Origin: Myxococcus qinghaiensis
GTDB lineage: Bacteria; Myxococcota; Myxococcia; Myxococcales; Myxococcaceae
DNA: 64,000 nt
Direction of reading: 5' to 3'
Assembly: GCF_024198215.1 (NCBI RefSeq)
Contig: NZ_JAKCFA010000001.1
Coordinates: 1 to 64,000 of the forward strand
The notes below the pieces were generated by a model. It was given only the letters and a program-made list of their open reading frames with translations. It did no database searches and was not told the origin of the DNA. Every line of letters starts with the position of its first letter. Position 1 is the first letter of the stretch. Shown in pieces: positions 17,270 to 25,518 of this stretch. The position numbers and the translations under genes are program-made.

Positions 17270-18427
17270 ATGAACCCGTCTGAACTACCCGCGGTGCTGT
17301 ACGTCGACGACGACGCCCTGAACCTGCGGGTCTTCGACGCGAACTTCGGCCAACGCTTCCGCATCTTCCGCAGCGCGTCCCCCAGCGAGGCGCTGACGCT
17401 GCTGGAGCAGCGCAAGGGTGAGATTGGCGTCATCCTCTCCGACCAGCGCATGCCGGGGATGACGGGCGTGGAGCTGTTGGAGCGCGCCCGCTCGATTGCG
17501 CCCGACGCCAAGCGCATGCTCGTCACGGCGTACGCGGACATGCAGGCCGTCATCGACGCGGTGAACCGCGGCCAGGTGACGCGCTACTTCGTCAAGCCGT
17601 GGGACCGCTCGGAGCTGCAGGCGGCGCTGGACGACGCGCTCAAGATTGCCCGGCTGGAGCTGCGCATCCGCGAGGTGGAAGGGCGGATGATGAAGTCGGA
17701 GCGTCTGGCCACGCTGGGGCAGGTGACGGCGGGCATCGCCCACGAGCTGATGGGCCCGGTGGGCTACCTCTCGCAGAACGTGGCGTCGCTGCAGCGGGAC
17801 CTCACCAGCGTCATCCAGTACGTGTCCAAGCACCTGCCAGGAGACCCGAGTCCCGAAGTCGCGGAGACGGTGGAGGATCTGCCGGCGCTCATCAAGGACC
17901 TGGCGGACGGCGCCGAGCACCTGCGGCAGGTGGCGCTGGGGCTGCGCGCGCAGGCGCGCGGCGAGGACATGGAGGGCACGGCGGACGTGGCCGAAGTGGT
18001 CTCCTTCGCGGTGAAGCTGGCGCGCGCAGAGGTTCGCGACAGGGCGCGGCTGACGAGCAACGGCGAGCCCGTGCGCGTCGCCTTCGGTCCGGTGAAGTTG
18101 TGCCAGGTGCTGCTCAACCTCGTGGTCAACGCGGCGCAGGCCATGAGTGGCACCGGGCGGCAGGGGCGCATCGAGGTCCGCTGGTCCGTGCGAAGTGAAG
18201 ACGTGGTGCTCACCGTGGCGGACAACGGCTGCGGCATCCCCATGGACCTCCAGGAGCGTGTCTTCCAGCCGCTGTTCACCACGAAGCCGGTGGGCATCGG
18301 CACGGGCCTGGGGTTGTCCATCTGCCGCGAGCTGGTGACGCAGGCGGGCGGCAACCTGCGGCTGTCGTCCACGCCGGGCGAGGGCACGGACATCGAAATC
18401 ACCCTCCGGCGAGCCCCGCTCCCCTGA
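17270..18427 (+). CDS. Receiver-histidine kinase hybrid protein
   Basis: A 385-residue cytosolic signalling protein with the order receiver then kinase. The receiver domain (residues 8-125) has the acidic pair DDD at 13-15, phosphoacceptor Asp58 in LSDQRMPG and the Lys of FVKPW at 109. A helical linker leads to the H-box AGIAHELMGPVGYL with His158. The ATPase domain shows the N box (NLVVNAAQAM), G1 (ADNGCGIP), F box (FQPLFTTK) and G2 (GTGLGLSI). The residues after His are MGP rather than the usual NNP. The ATG follows AGGAGGAGCGTC, an ideal Shine-Dalgarno sequence. The last 29 bases overlap the end of the convergent gene. The input signal and partner are unknown. Confidence 0.9.
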   Translation: MNPSELPAVLYVDDDALNLRVFDANFGQRFRIFRSASPSEALTLLEQRKGEIGVILSDQRMPGMTGVELLERARSIAPDAKRMLVTAYADMQAVIDAVNRGQVTRYFVKPWDRSELQAALDDALKIARLELRIREVEGRMMKSERLATLGQVTAGIAHELMGPVGYLSQNVASLQRDLTSVIQYVSKHLPGDPSPEVAETVEDLPALIKDLADGAEHLRQVALGLRAQARGEDMEGTADVAEVVSFAVKLARAEVRDRARLTSNGEPVRVAFGPVKLCQVLLNLVVNAAQAMSGTGRQGRIEVRWSVRSEDVVLTVADNGCGIPMDLQERVFQPLFTTKPVGIGTGLGLSICRELVTQAGGNLRLSSTPGEGTDIEITLRRAPLP

Positions 18428-18995
18428 GGCCGAAGGCGTTGCTGAGCATGCGCCACACGCGGTGGAGTGACTCGCCCTCCGAGGGGCGCACGTCCTCCAC
18501 CAGCACGGCGCGCTGGGGCTGAGCGCCCTCCGGGGCGTACTCCACGACGAGCGCGTAGCGAGGGCCGGGACGCTCGACGAGGTGCACCGCTCGCACCACG
18601 TCGAAGGGCACCAGCTCCGAGCGGGTGGCACCCGGCGTCCAGGCCAGGCGCTCCAGGCGCAGGCTCTCCGAGCGGAAGTGCATCACGAAGCGACGGCGCC
18701 CCAGCCGGGACTCGATGCGCAGGGCGAGTCCCACCAGTGCGGCGGCGACGAGGGCCAGGATTCCCGATGCGGTGGGGAAGGCGCCCTTCTCGTGGCCCAC
18801 CATGACGGCGGCGCCCACCGCGCAGCCCACGGCGACACCCACACACAATCCCGGCAGCATTCTCCGCTCCCAACGCGGAGGGAGGGATTCGCCCAGCAGT
18901 CGACCGCCGTCGTAACGCAGGCGCACGTCTCCCAGGAGTGGGGGCACCCGGTTCTCCATCAACGCGTCTTCGAAGCTCGCCACGGACGGCAGCAT
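18399..18995 (-). CDS. Hypothetical membrane protein with two TM helices
   Basis: A 198-residue protein. After about 50 soluble residues (MLPSVASFEDALMENRVPPL start) come two hydrophobic helices, LPGLCVGVAVGCAVGAAVM and ILALVAAALVGLAL, joined by a short loop. A C-terminal domain of about 100 residues reads as beta strands (FVMHFRSESLRLERL, VPFDVVRAVHLVERP, YALVVEY, RAVLVED). That C-terminal pattern resembles small PH-like domains of bacterial membrane proteins. The start is chosen by domain extent; the longer open frame upstream is antisense to a response regulator. The 3' end overlaps the convergent kinase gene by 29 bases. Confidence 0.7.
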   Translation of the reverse strand: MLPSVASFEDALMENRVPPLLGDVRLRYDGGRLLGESLPPRWERRMLPGLCVGVAVGCAVGAAVMVGHEKGAFPTASGILALVAAALVGLALRIESRLGRRRFVMHFRSESLRLERLAWTPGATRSELVPFDVVRAVHLVERPGPRYALVVEYAPEGAQPQRAVLVEDVRPSEGESLHRVWRMLSNAFGLRGAGLAGG

Positions 18996-19053
18996 AGCGG
19001 CCCCCGCATGCGAGCCTCGAAGTCCGCGTGAAGCTGTGCGAATCTCCCAAGTC

Positions 19054-20025
19054 ATGGATCTCCCGTTCGAGACCGGTGAGGGCGGCGGTGGGGAGGGGGG
19101 AACGCTCGCCTCGACGGTGTTGGTGGTGGACGACGAGCCCGTCGTCCTGGACATCTGCGCGCGGTTGCTGGAGCGCGAGTCGGACCTGGTGGTGCTGGTG
19201 GCGGCGAGCGCGGAGGAAGCGCTGCCGATTCTCAGCGAGCAGCGGGTCGACGTGCTGGTGACGGACAAGAACCTGCCTGGCATGGGCGGGGTGGAGCTGG
19301 TCTCCGAGGCGCGCAACCTCCAGCCGACGCTGGAGGCGCTGATGATTACGGCCTACGCGAGCAGCGAGTCCGTCATCGCCGCCTTCGCCGCGGGCGCCAG
19401 TGACTACATCCTCAAGCCCTTCGACGACTTGCGGGTGTTGCGCGCCAAGGTGCGGGCGGCGCTGGAGCGGCGCAGCGCGGGGACGCAGGTGCGGGAGCAG
19501 GCCCGCGAAGTGGCGCGCGAGGCGGCGACGTTGCTGGCCGCGGGGCATGACGCTCCGGAGCCGGCGCACGAGGCGCTGGAGGTGGAGCTGCGGGCCTACG
19601 AGGAGTCCTCGCGCACGGTGCTGGACGGGCGGGTGGCGGTGGTGGGCAGCGAGGAGGCGCTCTCCGTGTTGAAGGAGGCGGGCTTCGAGGTGCGGGAGCT
19701 TCCGCCGTACGCGCCGGAGCTGGAGAGCGTGGACGTGGTGGTGGTGGAGACGGGAGACCCGCAGTGGCGCACGCTCGCGGAGCGGCTCCAGCGTCGGCCC
19801 CCGGACGTGCTCCTCTTGGCCAGTCCCCAGGCGGACCTGGGCGACCTGCTGGAGGCCATCACCCTGCGCATGGACCTGGTGGGCTTTGGCAGTACGCAGG
19901 GCGCGAGCGCGCTGCCGGAAAAGGTGCGGATGCTGCTCCTGCGCCGAGGCGTACAGCGGGCACAGGACCGGCTCACCGCCGCGCTCTCCGCCTTCCGGCA
20001 GAGCATCCCCACGTCGAAGGCTTGA
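19054..20025 (+). CDS. Response regulator with unrecognised C-terminal domain
   Basis: A 323-residue protein from ATG 19054; a GTG at 19036 could add six residues. The receiver domain spans about residues 20-140, with the acidic pair in VVDDEP, phosphoacceptor Asp71 in VTDKNLPG, the Thr-Ala step (MITAYAS) and the Lys of ILKPFDD. An alpha-helical, charged linker follows (about 145-190), then a region of about 130 residues that looks like a second alpha/beta unit (RVAVVGSEEALSVL, VDVVVVETGDP, DVLLLASPQ). This may be a degenerate receiver-like domain lacking the phosphoacceptor. There is no DNA-binding motif, so output by protein contact is likely. It is divergent from the small membrane protein gene. 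Confidence 0.85.
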   Translation: MDLPFETGEGGGGEGGTLASTVLVVDDEPVVLDICARLLERESDLVVLVAASAEEALPILSEQRVDVLVTDKNLPGMGGVELVSEARNLQPTLEALMITAYASSESVIAAFAAGASDYILKPFDDLRVLRAKVRAALERRSAGTQVREQAREVAREAATLLAAGHDAPEPAHEALEVELRAYEESSRTVLDGRVAVVGSEEALSVLKEAGFEVRELPPYAPELESVDVVVVETGDPQWRTLAERLQRRPPDVLLLASPQADLGDLLEAITLRMDLVGFGSTQGASALPEKVRMLLLRRGVQRAQDRLTAALSAFRQSIPTSKA

Positions 20026-20059
20026 GACGGCTCGGAAGGGAAGGGGACCAGTCCCTGCT

Positions 20060-20740
20060 TCAGGGCCTGGTGCCGTCGAGCTGACGCGCGAACTCGAGCT
20101 GGATGTTCAGCAGCTCCGTCATGGGAACCGGGCGCCGCGACACGCGGGCGAGGTCCTTGCCCTCCGCTGTCCAGAGCGGTGGGTGCATGGAGAAGCCTTC
20201 ATCTGGAGAGAGTCGTGAGATGTCCTCGCTCCAACCGGCCCCTCGGTGGTCGCCGTAGAACCCGGAGAGGTCTCCTCCCAGGAAGAACGCCAGCAGGTCC
20301 GAGTAGCCACGACCCAGGTCTTCCCACTTGAGCGAGTCGGGCGCGAAGTAGAACGCGCCGCCACGTCCCTCGCCGAGCGCCCCGCCGTCGAGCGCGAAGA
20401 AGCCGCCGAGAGCGTCGTGTGCCACGAGCAGCATCCCCTGCGTCGAAGCCACCGCTTGATGTGGGCCCAGGGCATTCCAGGACGACAGGCTGCCGCGCAT
20501 GCGCGCACCACCGCTGCCCAGGATTCGGAGCCAGCCTTGGTCGACGAGCAGGCCACCTGTTTCATAGGCCACCGCACCCAAGGGGGAGCGGGTCGTCACT
20601 TGAAGCTGGTGGAGGACCTGGCCCGCGGCGTCTTCGTCCCGAGGAAGCACCTCGACGGGGTTGCTCGCGGAGGCGAGCCACTCCTGCACCAACGGCCAGG
20701 CGGGTGAGGCGGTGTCGAGCAGCTCCTTCAGCGTCCGCAT
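20060..20740 (-). CDS. DUF2625 family protein
   Basis: A 226-residue cytosolic protein clearly of the DUF2625 family: TLKELLDTASPAWPLVQEWL, then VTTRSPLGAVAYETGG, WLRILGSGG, LLVAHDALGGFFALDGG, YFAPDSLKWEDLGRGYSD and the C-terminal KDLARVSRRPVPMTELLNIQ. The length matches the family. Function is unknown; the family is scattered among bacteria and is sometimes found near polymorphic-toxin loci, which is not the case here. The gene begins 60 bases from a tRNA-Glu gene whose intrinsic terminator lies in between. Confidence 0.88.
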   Translation of the reverse strand: MRTLKELLDTASPAWPLVQEWLASASNPVEVLPRDEDAAGQVLHQLQVTTRSPLGAVAYETGGLLVDQGWLRILGSGGARMRGSLSSWNALGPHQAVASTQGMLLVAHDALGGFFALDGGALGEGRGGAFYFAPDSLKWEDLGRGYSDLLAFFLGGDLSGFYGDHRGAGWSEDISRLSPDEGFSMHPPLWTAEGKDLARVSRRPVPMTELLNIQLEFARQLDGTRP

Positions 20741-20760
20741 GCCGTCACCGTGCCCCGGAA

Positions 20761-20795
20761 ATACAAAACGCCGCCTTCCTTTCAGAAGGCGGCGT
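20761..20795 (-). terminator. Intrinsic terminator of the tRNA operon
   Basis: On the minus strand an 11-bp perfect stem ACGCCGCCTTC / GAAGGCGGCGT (20795-20785 and 20778-20768) with loop TGAAAG is followed by TTTGTATTT. It directly follows the 3' end of tRNA-Glu and is a textbook rho-independent terminator. Confidence 0.85.
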
Positions 20796-20800
20796 CTGAG

Positions 20801-20872
20801 TGACCCTGCCGGGATTCGAACCCGAGTTTGAGCCGTGAGAGGGCTCCGTCCTAACCGCTAGACGACAGGGCC
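20801..20872 (-). tRNA. tRNA-Glu (anticodon CTC)
   Basis: Reading the minus strand from 20872, the acceptor arm GGCCCTG pairs with CAGGGTC. The D-arm segment CGTCTAGCGGTTAGGAC is typical for Glu. The anticodon stem GAGCC/GGCTC encloses CTCTCAC, giving anticodon CTC, and the T loop is GGTTCGAATC. CCA is not encoded. An intrinsic terminator follows. Confidence 0.95.
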
Positions 20873-20985
20873 GACATTTCGCTGCAACCACCGTGTTTCT
20901 GCTGCTGCTTCCTACATTCTCGTTTGGCTCTCGTCAACCTTCTGATTTCGAGCTTCCGAGGTGCTGCGGACTGCGGTGCTGCGAG

Positions 20986-21056
20986 CTGGGGAACTAGGAT
21001 TCGAACCTAGATAAGCAGAGTCAGAGTCTGCTGTCCTGCCGTTAGACGATTCCCCA
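20986..21056 (-). tRNA. tRNA-Gln (anticodon CTG)
   Basis: On the minus strand TGGGGAA pairs with TTCCCCA as the acceptor stem. The D arm is TCGTCTAACGGCAGGAC, the anticodon stem GCAGA/TCTGC encloses CTCTGAC (anticodon CTG), and the T arm is CTAGGTTCGAATCCTAG. It precedes tRNA-Glu on the same strand by 113 bases and probably shares its transcript. CCA is not encoded. Confidence 0.95.
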
Positions 21057-21132
21057 ATCACTGCGGCTGCCTCTACTACCAACACCGCCCAGCGACTGCA
21101 ACAACTTCGGTGGACGGCTTCTGCTGCGACTT

Positions 21133-21519
21133 CTACTTCTTCTTCCCCGGTTTCGTCTCCGGCTTTTTCGCCGGTTTGACCGCCTGCTGCGTGGGGACGA
21201 TGTAGATGCGAACTTCCTCGTTCGCCTCGTAAATATTCAGCCCCGCGAAGTTCTTCCCCGAGGGGTTGGTGATGTGGACCGCTTTCACGCCCGGCTGGTT
21301 GACGATCTGCCGTCGTGGATAGTTGCTCGTCGAGTAGACCGAGCGGTAGTAGTCCAGCGTCGAGTCAAAATCCTTCGGCACCCGGTAACGGTTCTCGCCC
21401 ACCTTCTGGGCACCGTCCGGAAGCTGCGCGCCGCTGACCACCTCGGCCCCCGCCCCCACCGCCCAGAGCGCACACAGCGCCGCACCGAGCGGGCGCGCCT
21501 TATAGAAATGCCGTTTCAT
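21133..21519 (-). CDS. Small secreted protein with Lys/Pro-rich tail
   Basis: A 128-residue protein. The start at 21519 gives a signal peptide (MKRHFYKARPLGAALCALWA, then VGAGA before EVVSG). ATGs at 21537 and 21540 would add 6-7 residues. The mature part contains the readable strands ENRYRVPKDFDSTLDYY, VKAVHITNPSGK and FAGLNIYEANEEVRIYIVP, and ends in a basic, flexible tail (KPAKKPETKPGKKK). The basic tail could contact nucleic acid, wall polymers or LPS. The family is unknown to me. It is downstream of gltX on the same strand, 77 bases after its stop. Confidence 0.75.
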   Translation of the reverse strand: MKRHFYKARPLGAALCALWAVGAGAEVVSGAQLPDGAQKVGENRYRVPKDFDSTLDYYRSVYSTSNYPRRQIVNQPGVKAVHITNPSGKNFAGLNIYEANEEVRIYIVPTQQAVKPAKKPETKPGKKK

Positions 21520-21596
21520 GGTGTCAAGCGCACGCATCATGGGTCGTGAAGATAGGTGCCGAAGCGGCGGACGTCCACCGCTTCGTCGGGCTGACG

Positions 21597-23036
21597 TCAC
21601 CCGCCTCGCGCGAGCGCGGCGTCCATGCGCCGCAGGGCTTCTTCCCGCCCCGCGAGCAGCAGCGTCTCGCCGATGCCGGGGCTCGTCGTGTTGCCGGTGA
21701 TGGCCACCCGCACCGGCTGCGCCACCTTGCCCATGCCCACGCTCGAGGACTCGCTGACGGACTTCACCACGCCGTCCAGCGCCTCCACCGTCCACTCGGG
21801 CAGCGCGGCGGCCGCGTCGCGCACCTTGCGCAGCAGCACGAGCGAGTCACCGACGAGGTGCTTGGCCGCCGCCTTCTCGTCGAGCGTGACGCCCGAACCG
21901 AAGTAGAGCGCCGCCGTCGTCGCCATCTCCTCCAGCGTGCGAGCGCGCTCCTTGAGCGCATGCACCAGCGGCACCAGCCGCGAGTCCCCCTTCGCCTGGA
22001 AGCCCTTGGCCTCCAGGAAGGGCACCAGCCGCTCGGCGACGGTGGCCTCCGGCAGGAGCTTCATCCACTGCTGATTCAGCCACAGCAGCTTCTCCGGGTT
22101 CCACACGCCGGACGTCGTCCCGACGTGGGAGAAGTCGAACCACTCCTCCATCTGCTCGCGGGTGATGACCTCGTCGTTGCCGTGGCTCCAGCCCAGCCGG
22201 ATGACGAAGTTGCTCAGCGCCTCCGGCATGATGCCCGTGCGCTTGTGCAGCATCACGTCCGCCTCCGGGTGCTTGCGCTTGGAGAGCTTCTCTCGGTCCG
22301 GCCCCAGGATGAGCGGCAGGTGCGCGAAGTCGGGCGGCTGCCACCCCAGCGCCTGGTAGAGCATCAGCTGCGGGAAGGTGGAGTTGACGTGCTCCTGCCC
22401 GCGCGCCACCAGGGTGATCTCCATCAGGTGGTCATCGATGACGCAGCCGAAGTTGTAGAGGGGGATGCCGTCCGCGCGCAGCATGACCCAGTCGTCCAGG
22501 TCCGAGTACGGCTTGGTGATGACCCCCAGCGCCTTGTCGTCGAACGACACGGTGCCCTCGGTGGAGGGCATCTTGAAACGGATGACCGCCTCCTCCTCGC
22601 GACGACCCGCGGGAGGACCCTTCAACTCACGGCACGTGCCCGGGTACTTGTAGAAGGCGCCGGACTTCTCCGCCGACTCGCGCTGGGCCTCCAGGTCCTG
22701 CTTCGTGCAATAGCAGCGGTAGGCCTTGCCCTCGGAGAGCAGCTTCTGGGAGTGCTCGCGATAGGTGTCCAGGCGCTGGGTCTGGAAGTAGGGCGCGTGC
22801 GGGCCCTCCTTGCCGGGGCCCTCGTCCCAGTCGATGCCCAGCCAGACCAGGCCGTCGAGGATGGCCTGCACCGATTCGGCGGTGGAGCGCACGCGGTCGG
22901 TGTCCTCCATGCGAACGATGAACGTGCCGCCGAACCTCCGGGCCTGGAGGTAGTTCATCAGCGCCGTACGGGCACCGCCAATGTGGAGGTAGCCGGTGGG
23001 CGAGGGAGCGAAGCGGACGCGTGGGGCAGTGGGCAT
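21597..23036 (-). CDS. gltX: Glutamyl-tRNA synthetase
   Basis: A 479-residue class I synthetase that charges tRNA-Glu. The start at 23036 places MPTAPRVRFAPSPTG at the N-terminus, with the HIGH-type motif as HIGG at residues 18-21; the second ATP motif is KLSKRKH. The EDTDR segment and the WxDY-like downstream elements fit the family, as does the length. Whether it is discriminating or also charges tRNA-Gln cannot be read directly. It lies close to tRNA-Gln and tRNA-Glu on the same strand. A short shared upstream region (23037-23123) separates it from the divergent protease operon. Confidence 0.95.
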   Translation of the reverse strand: MPTAPRVRFAPSPTGYLHIGGARTALMNYLQARRFGGTFIVRMEDTDRVRSTAESVQAILDGLVWLGIDWDEGPGKEGPHAPYFQTQRLDTYREHSQKLLSEGKAYRCYCTKQDLEAQRESAEKSGAFYKYPGTCRELKGPPAGRREEEAVIRFKMPSTEGTVSFDDKALGVITKPYSDLDDWVMLRADGIPLYNFGCVIDDHLMEITLVARGQEHVNSTFPQLMLYQALGWQPPDFAHLPLILGPDREKLSKRKHPEADVMLHKRTGIMPEALSNFVIRLGWSHGNDEVITREQMEEWFDFSHVGTTSGVWNPEKLLWLNQQWMKLLPEATVAERLVPFLEAKGFQAKGDSRLVPLVHALKERARTLEEMATTAALYFGSGVTLDEKAAAKHLVGDSLVLLRKVRDAAAALPEWTVEALDGVVKSVSESSSVGMGKVAQPVRVAITGNTTSPGIGETLLLAGREEALRRMDAALARGG

Positions 23037-23123
23037 ACGGGCGCGCGGATTAGCAGGGCGGGGATAGAGGGTCAACGCGGATGGGCACGCTGAGGTATGG
23101 TGCGCGCCGAGGAGAGAAATCGT

Positions 23124-23687
23124 ATGTCGATTCGTCAGCTATTTCGCATGGGGATGGTGACGGTGGCCCTGCTGGGTGCCTTGCCCGCGGCCGCCACCAC
23201 GCAGCTCCGGGTGGATCTGTCGCAGCTCTCCCGGGACTCGGACACCGTCATTCACGGCGTCGTGCGTCGCGTGGAGAGCCGGTGGAGCGGTGATGGCCGG
23301 CGCATCGTCACCGACGTCGAAGTCGAGGTGAAGGAGCCGCTCAAGGGACAGCCGGGCAACACGGTGCTCGTGACGCAGCCGGGTGGCCAGGTGGGCGATA
23401 TCGGACAGGTGGTGCACGGGCTCGCCTCATTCAAGACAGGCGAGGAGGTGGTCATCTTCCTGCGCAAGCGCGGCACCCAGGCCTTCCGTCTCTCCGGCGA
23501 GGCCCAGGGCAAGTACCAGGTCCAGCGTGACGCGGCCGGCAAGCCCGCCATGGCCGTGCCCGAGCCCACCGAGGCGCTGCTGCTGGACCCCGTCACGCGC
23601 CAGCCGACCACCGCCGTGGAGAAGCCGAGGACTCTCGCGGAGCTCAAGGCGGCCATCCGCGCCGCGCTCACGGAGCCGACACCGTGA
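23124..23687 (+). CDS. Secreted protein preceding the metzincin proteases
   Basis: A 187-residue protein from ATG 23124, preceded by GGAGAG at seven bases. The signal peptide is MSIRQLFRMGMVTVALLGAL, then PAAA before TTQL. The mature part begins LRVDLSQLSRDSDTVIHGVV and continues with strands VTDVEVEVKEPLKG, VLVTQPGG and EEVVIFLRKRG. It looks like a beta-sandwich of the type found next to, or fused to, secreted matrixin-like proteases. The stop overlaps the next start by four bases (GTGA), so production is coupled to the protease. A role as partner, chaperone or inhibitor of the protease is an inference from this coupling. Confidence 0.8.
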   Translation: MSIRQLFRMGMVTVALLGALPAAATTQLRVDLSQLSRDSDTVIHGVVRRVESRWSGDGRRIVTDVEVEVKEPLKGQPGNTVLVTQPGGQVGDIGQVVHGLASFKTGEEVVIFLRKRGTQAFRLSGEAQGKYQVQRDAAGKPAMAVPEPTEALLLDPVTRQPTTAVEKPRTLAELKAAIRAALTEPTP

Positions 23688-24565
23688 CGCCCGTGGCGAC
23701 CCTGCTCGCGGTCCTCGCGCTGGGACAGTTCGACCCGTATGTCCGCAGCCGCGTGACGCCGGGCGATGACGCCACCCAGTGCCTGTACTGGACGGTGCCG
23801 AGCATCACCTGGAGCCAGAGCACGCTCGGCAATCCGGACACCCAGGGCGACACGGAGTTCGACGCCGTCCGCGTCTCCTTCCAGAACTGGGAGGACATCT
23901 TCGCCGCCTGCGGCAACCTCAACCTGCAGGAGGGGCCGCGCATCGCGGAGCGGAACGTGGGCTACGTGCGCAACGGGGACAACCACAACGTGGTGCTCTT
24001 CCGCACGAAGGTCTGCAGCGCGGTGGTGGCGGGCTCGGACGCGTGCTGGAAGGAGGAGACGTGCGCCAATCAATACGACTGCTGGGATGACGACCAGGGC
24101 ACCCTCGCCATCACCCTGACGACGTACGACAAGCGCTCGGGCATCATCTACGACTCGGATATCTCCTTCAACGCGAGCCAGTACGCCTTCACCACGTCGA
24201 ACGGGCCCACGTGCTTCCCGCCCGTGACGACGAACTGTGTCTCCACCGACGTGCAGAACACCGCCACGCACGAGATTGGCCACTTCGTCGGGCTGGACCA
24301 CACGCGCGCCGCGGGCTCCACCATGAACCCGAGCGCCCAGACCGGTGAGGTGTCCAAGCGCATCATCGACTCCGGCTCGCGTGACTTCGTGTGCTCCGTC
24401 TACGCCAGGGGCGCTCCCAGCCAGGCGTGCCTGCATCCGGTGGTGAACGAGGAGCTGGGACCCAAGGGTGGGGGCTGCTCCGCGACGGGCGCCTCGTCGC
24501 TCGGCCCCGCGCTGATGGCCTGGGTGCTGTGGCGGCGGCGTCGCGCGCGGGAGGCCCGCTCATGA
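23684..24565 (+). CDS. Secreted metzincin (matrixin-like) protease with MYXO-CTERM tail
   Basis: A 293-residue secreted zinc protease. A short signal (MTPVATLLAVLALG) is followed by a catalytic domain with the metzincin zinc motif HEIGHFVGLDH (His196, Glu197, His200, His206) and a Met-turn at STMNP (Met214). Six or more cysteines (CSAVV, CWKEETC, DCW, TCF, NC) suggest disulfides outside the cytoplasm. The C-terminus has Gly-Gly-Cys followed by a hydrophobic stretch (LGPALMAWVLW) and RRRRAREARS. This is a MYXO-CTERM-type sorting tail, expected to be cleaved and anchored at the Cys on the cell surface. GTG start overlaps the upstream stop; its own stop overlaps the next start (ATGA). Confidence 0.87.
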   Translation: MTPVATLLAVLALGQFDPYVRSRVTPGDDATQCLYWTVPSITWSQSTLGNPDTQGDTEFDAVRVSFQNWEDIFAACGNLNLQEGPRIAERNVGYVRNGDNHNVVLFRTKVCSAVVAGSDACWKEETCANQYDCWDDDQGTLAITLTTYDKRSGIIYDSDISFNASQYAFTTSNGPTCFPPVTTNCVSTDVQNTATHEIGHFVGLDHTRAAGSTMNPSAQTGEVSKRIIDSGSRDFVCSVYARGAPSQACLHPVVNEELGPKGGGCSATGASSLGPALMAWVLWRRRRAREARS

Positions 24566-25518
24566 AGGCGCCGTGGATGCTCGGCCTCGCGCTCCTCGTC
24601 TCCTCGCCTGTCCTGGCGCAGGAGTTCTCCTACCGTCGCACCGTCGTGCCGGGCCGGCCCCTGTGTCTGCTGTGGCCGGTGCGCGAGTACGTCTATCACC
24701 TGGACGCGGACGGCAGCGCGCGCACGCCGGGCGACACCGAGGTCGCCGCGATTGAAGCGTCGTTCGAGTCCTGGCGGCAGGTGTCGAAGACGTGCAGCGA
24801 CTACGTCTTCAAGCGAGGCGAGGACTGGAGCCTCCCCGTGGCCGTGGGCTACGACCAGGAGAACCGCTACGCCAACTACAACATCGTCACGTTCCGCGAG
24901 ACGTCCTGTAACGACGTCGTCGCGGCGGACGACCCGTGCTGGGACGCGGAGACGTGCGGCAACCAGTACACCTGCTGGGAGCACGGAGACGGCACCATCG
25001 GCCTCACCACCTCCACGTTCAGCTTCACCGACGGCCGGGTGCTGGACTCGGACATCGAGTTGAATGCGTCCCAGCCCGGAGGCAGCGTGGGCTTCCTCTT
25101 CACCACGGTGGACTCGCCGCCCTGCAGCGGCCCCCCGGCCACCCACTGCGTGGCCATCGACCTGCAGAACACCATGACGCATGAGATTGGCCACGTCGTG
25201 GGGTTGGACCATGTGCCCATCTCGGGCGCCACCATGGAGCCCTCCGCGCCGCCGGGGGAGACGCGCAAGCGCATCATCGACCCGGGCTCCGCCGAGGGCT
25301 TCTGCTCCATCTACCCCGAGGGCCTTCCGCCCAATCAGTGCCTCATGCGTGCTGAAGCGGGCATCGTGCTCCTGGCGGACGGGCGGGGAACCGGCTGCAC
25401 CGCGGCCCCTGGCGCTGGTGTCACGGGGGCCTGGCTTGCCGCCCTGGCCCTGCTGAGAGGGAGGCGGCGGACGGGCGGACGTCGGGACGGCGCTGCGTCC
25501 ACGCGTGAGCGGACCTAG
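24562..25518 (+). CDS. Second metzincin protease with MYXO-CTERM-like tail (paralog)
   Basis: A 318-residue paralog of the preceding gene. The signal peptide is MKAPWMLGLALLVSSPVLAQ. The catalytic motif is HEIGHVVGLDH with Met-turn GATMEPS, and the CWDAETCGNQYTCWE cysteine block aligns with CWKEETCANQYDCWD of the neighbour. The C-terminus (GTGCTAAPGAGVTGAWLAAL, then ALLRGRRR and GGRRDG) is again Gly-Cys, hydrophobic stretch, Arg cluster. The two proteases arose by tandem duplication and have since diverged. The start overlaps the upstream stop by four bases, and the end overlaps the next gene by 14 bases. Confidence 0.87.
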   Translation: MKAPWMLGLALLVSSPVLAQEFSYRRTVVPGRPLCLLWPVREYVYHLDADGSARTPGDTEVAAIEASFESWRQVSKTCSDYVFKRGEDWSLPVAVGYDQENRYANYNIVTFRETSCNDVVAADDPCWDAETCGNQYTCWEHGDGTIGLTTSTFSFTDGRVLDSDIELNASQPGGSVGFLFTTVDSPPCSGPPATHCVAIDLQNTMTHEIGHVVGLDHVPISGATMEPSAPPGETRKRIIDPGSAEGFCSIYPEGLPPNQCLMRAEAGIVLLADGRGTGCTAAPGAGVTGAWLAALALLRGRRRTGGRRDGAASTRERT

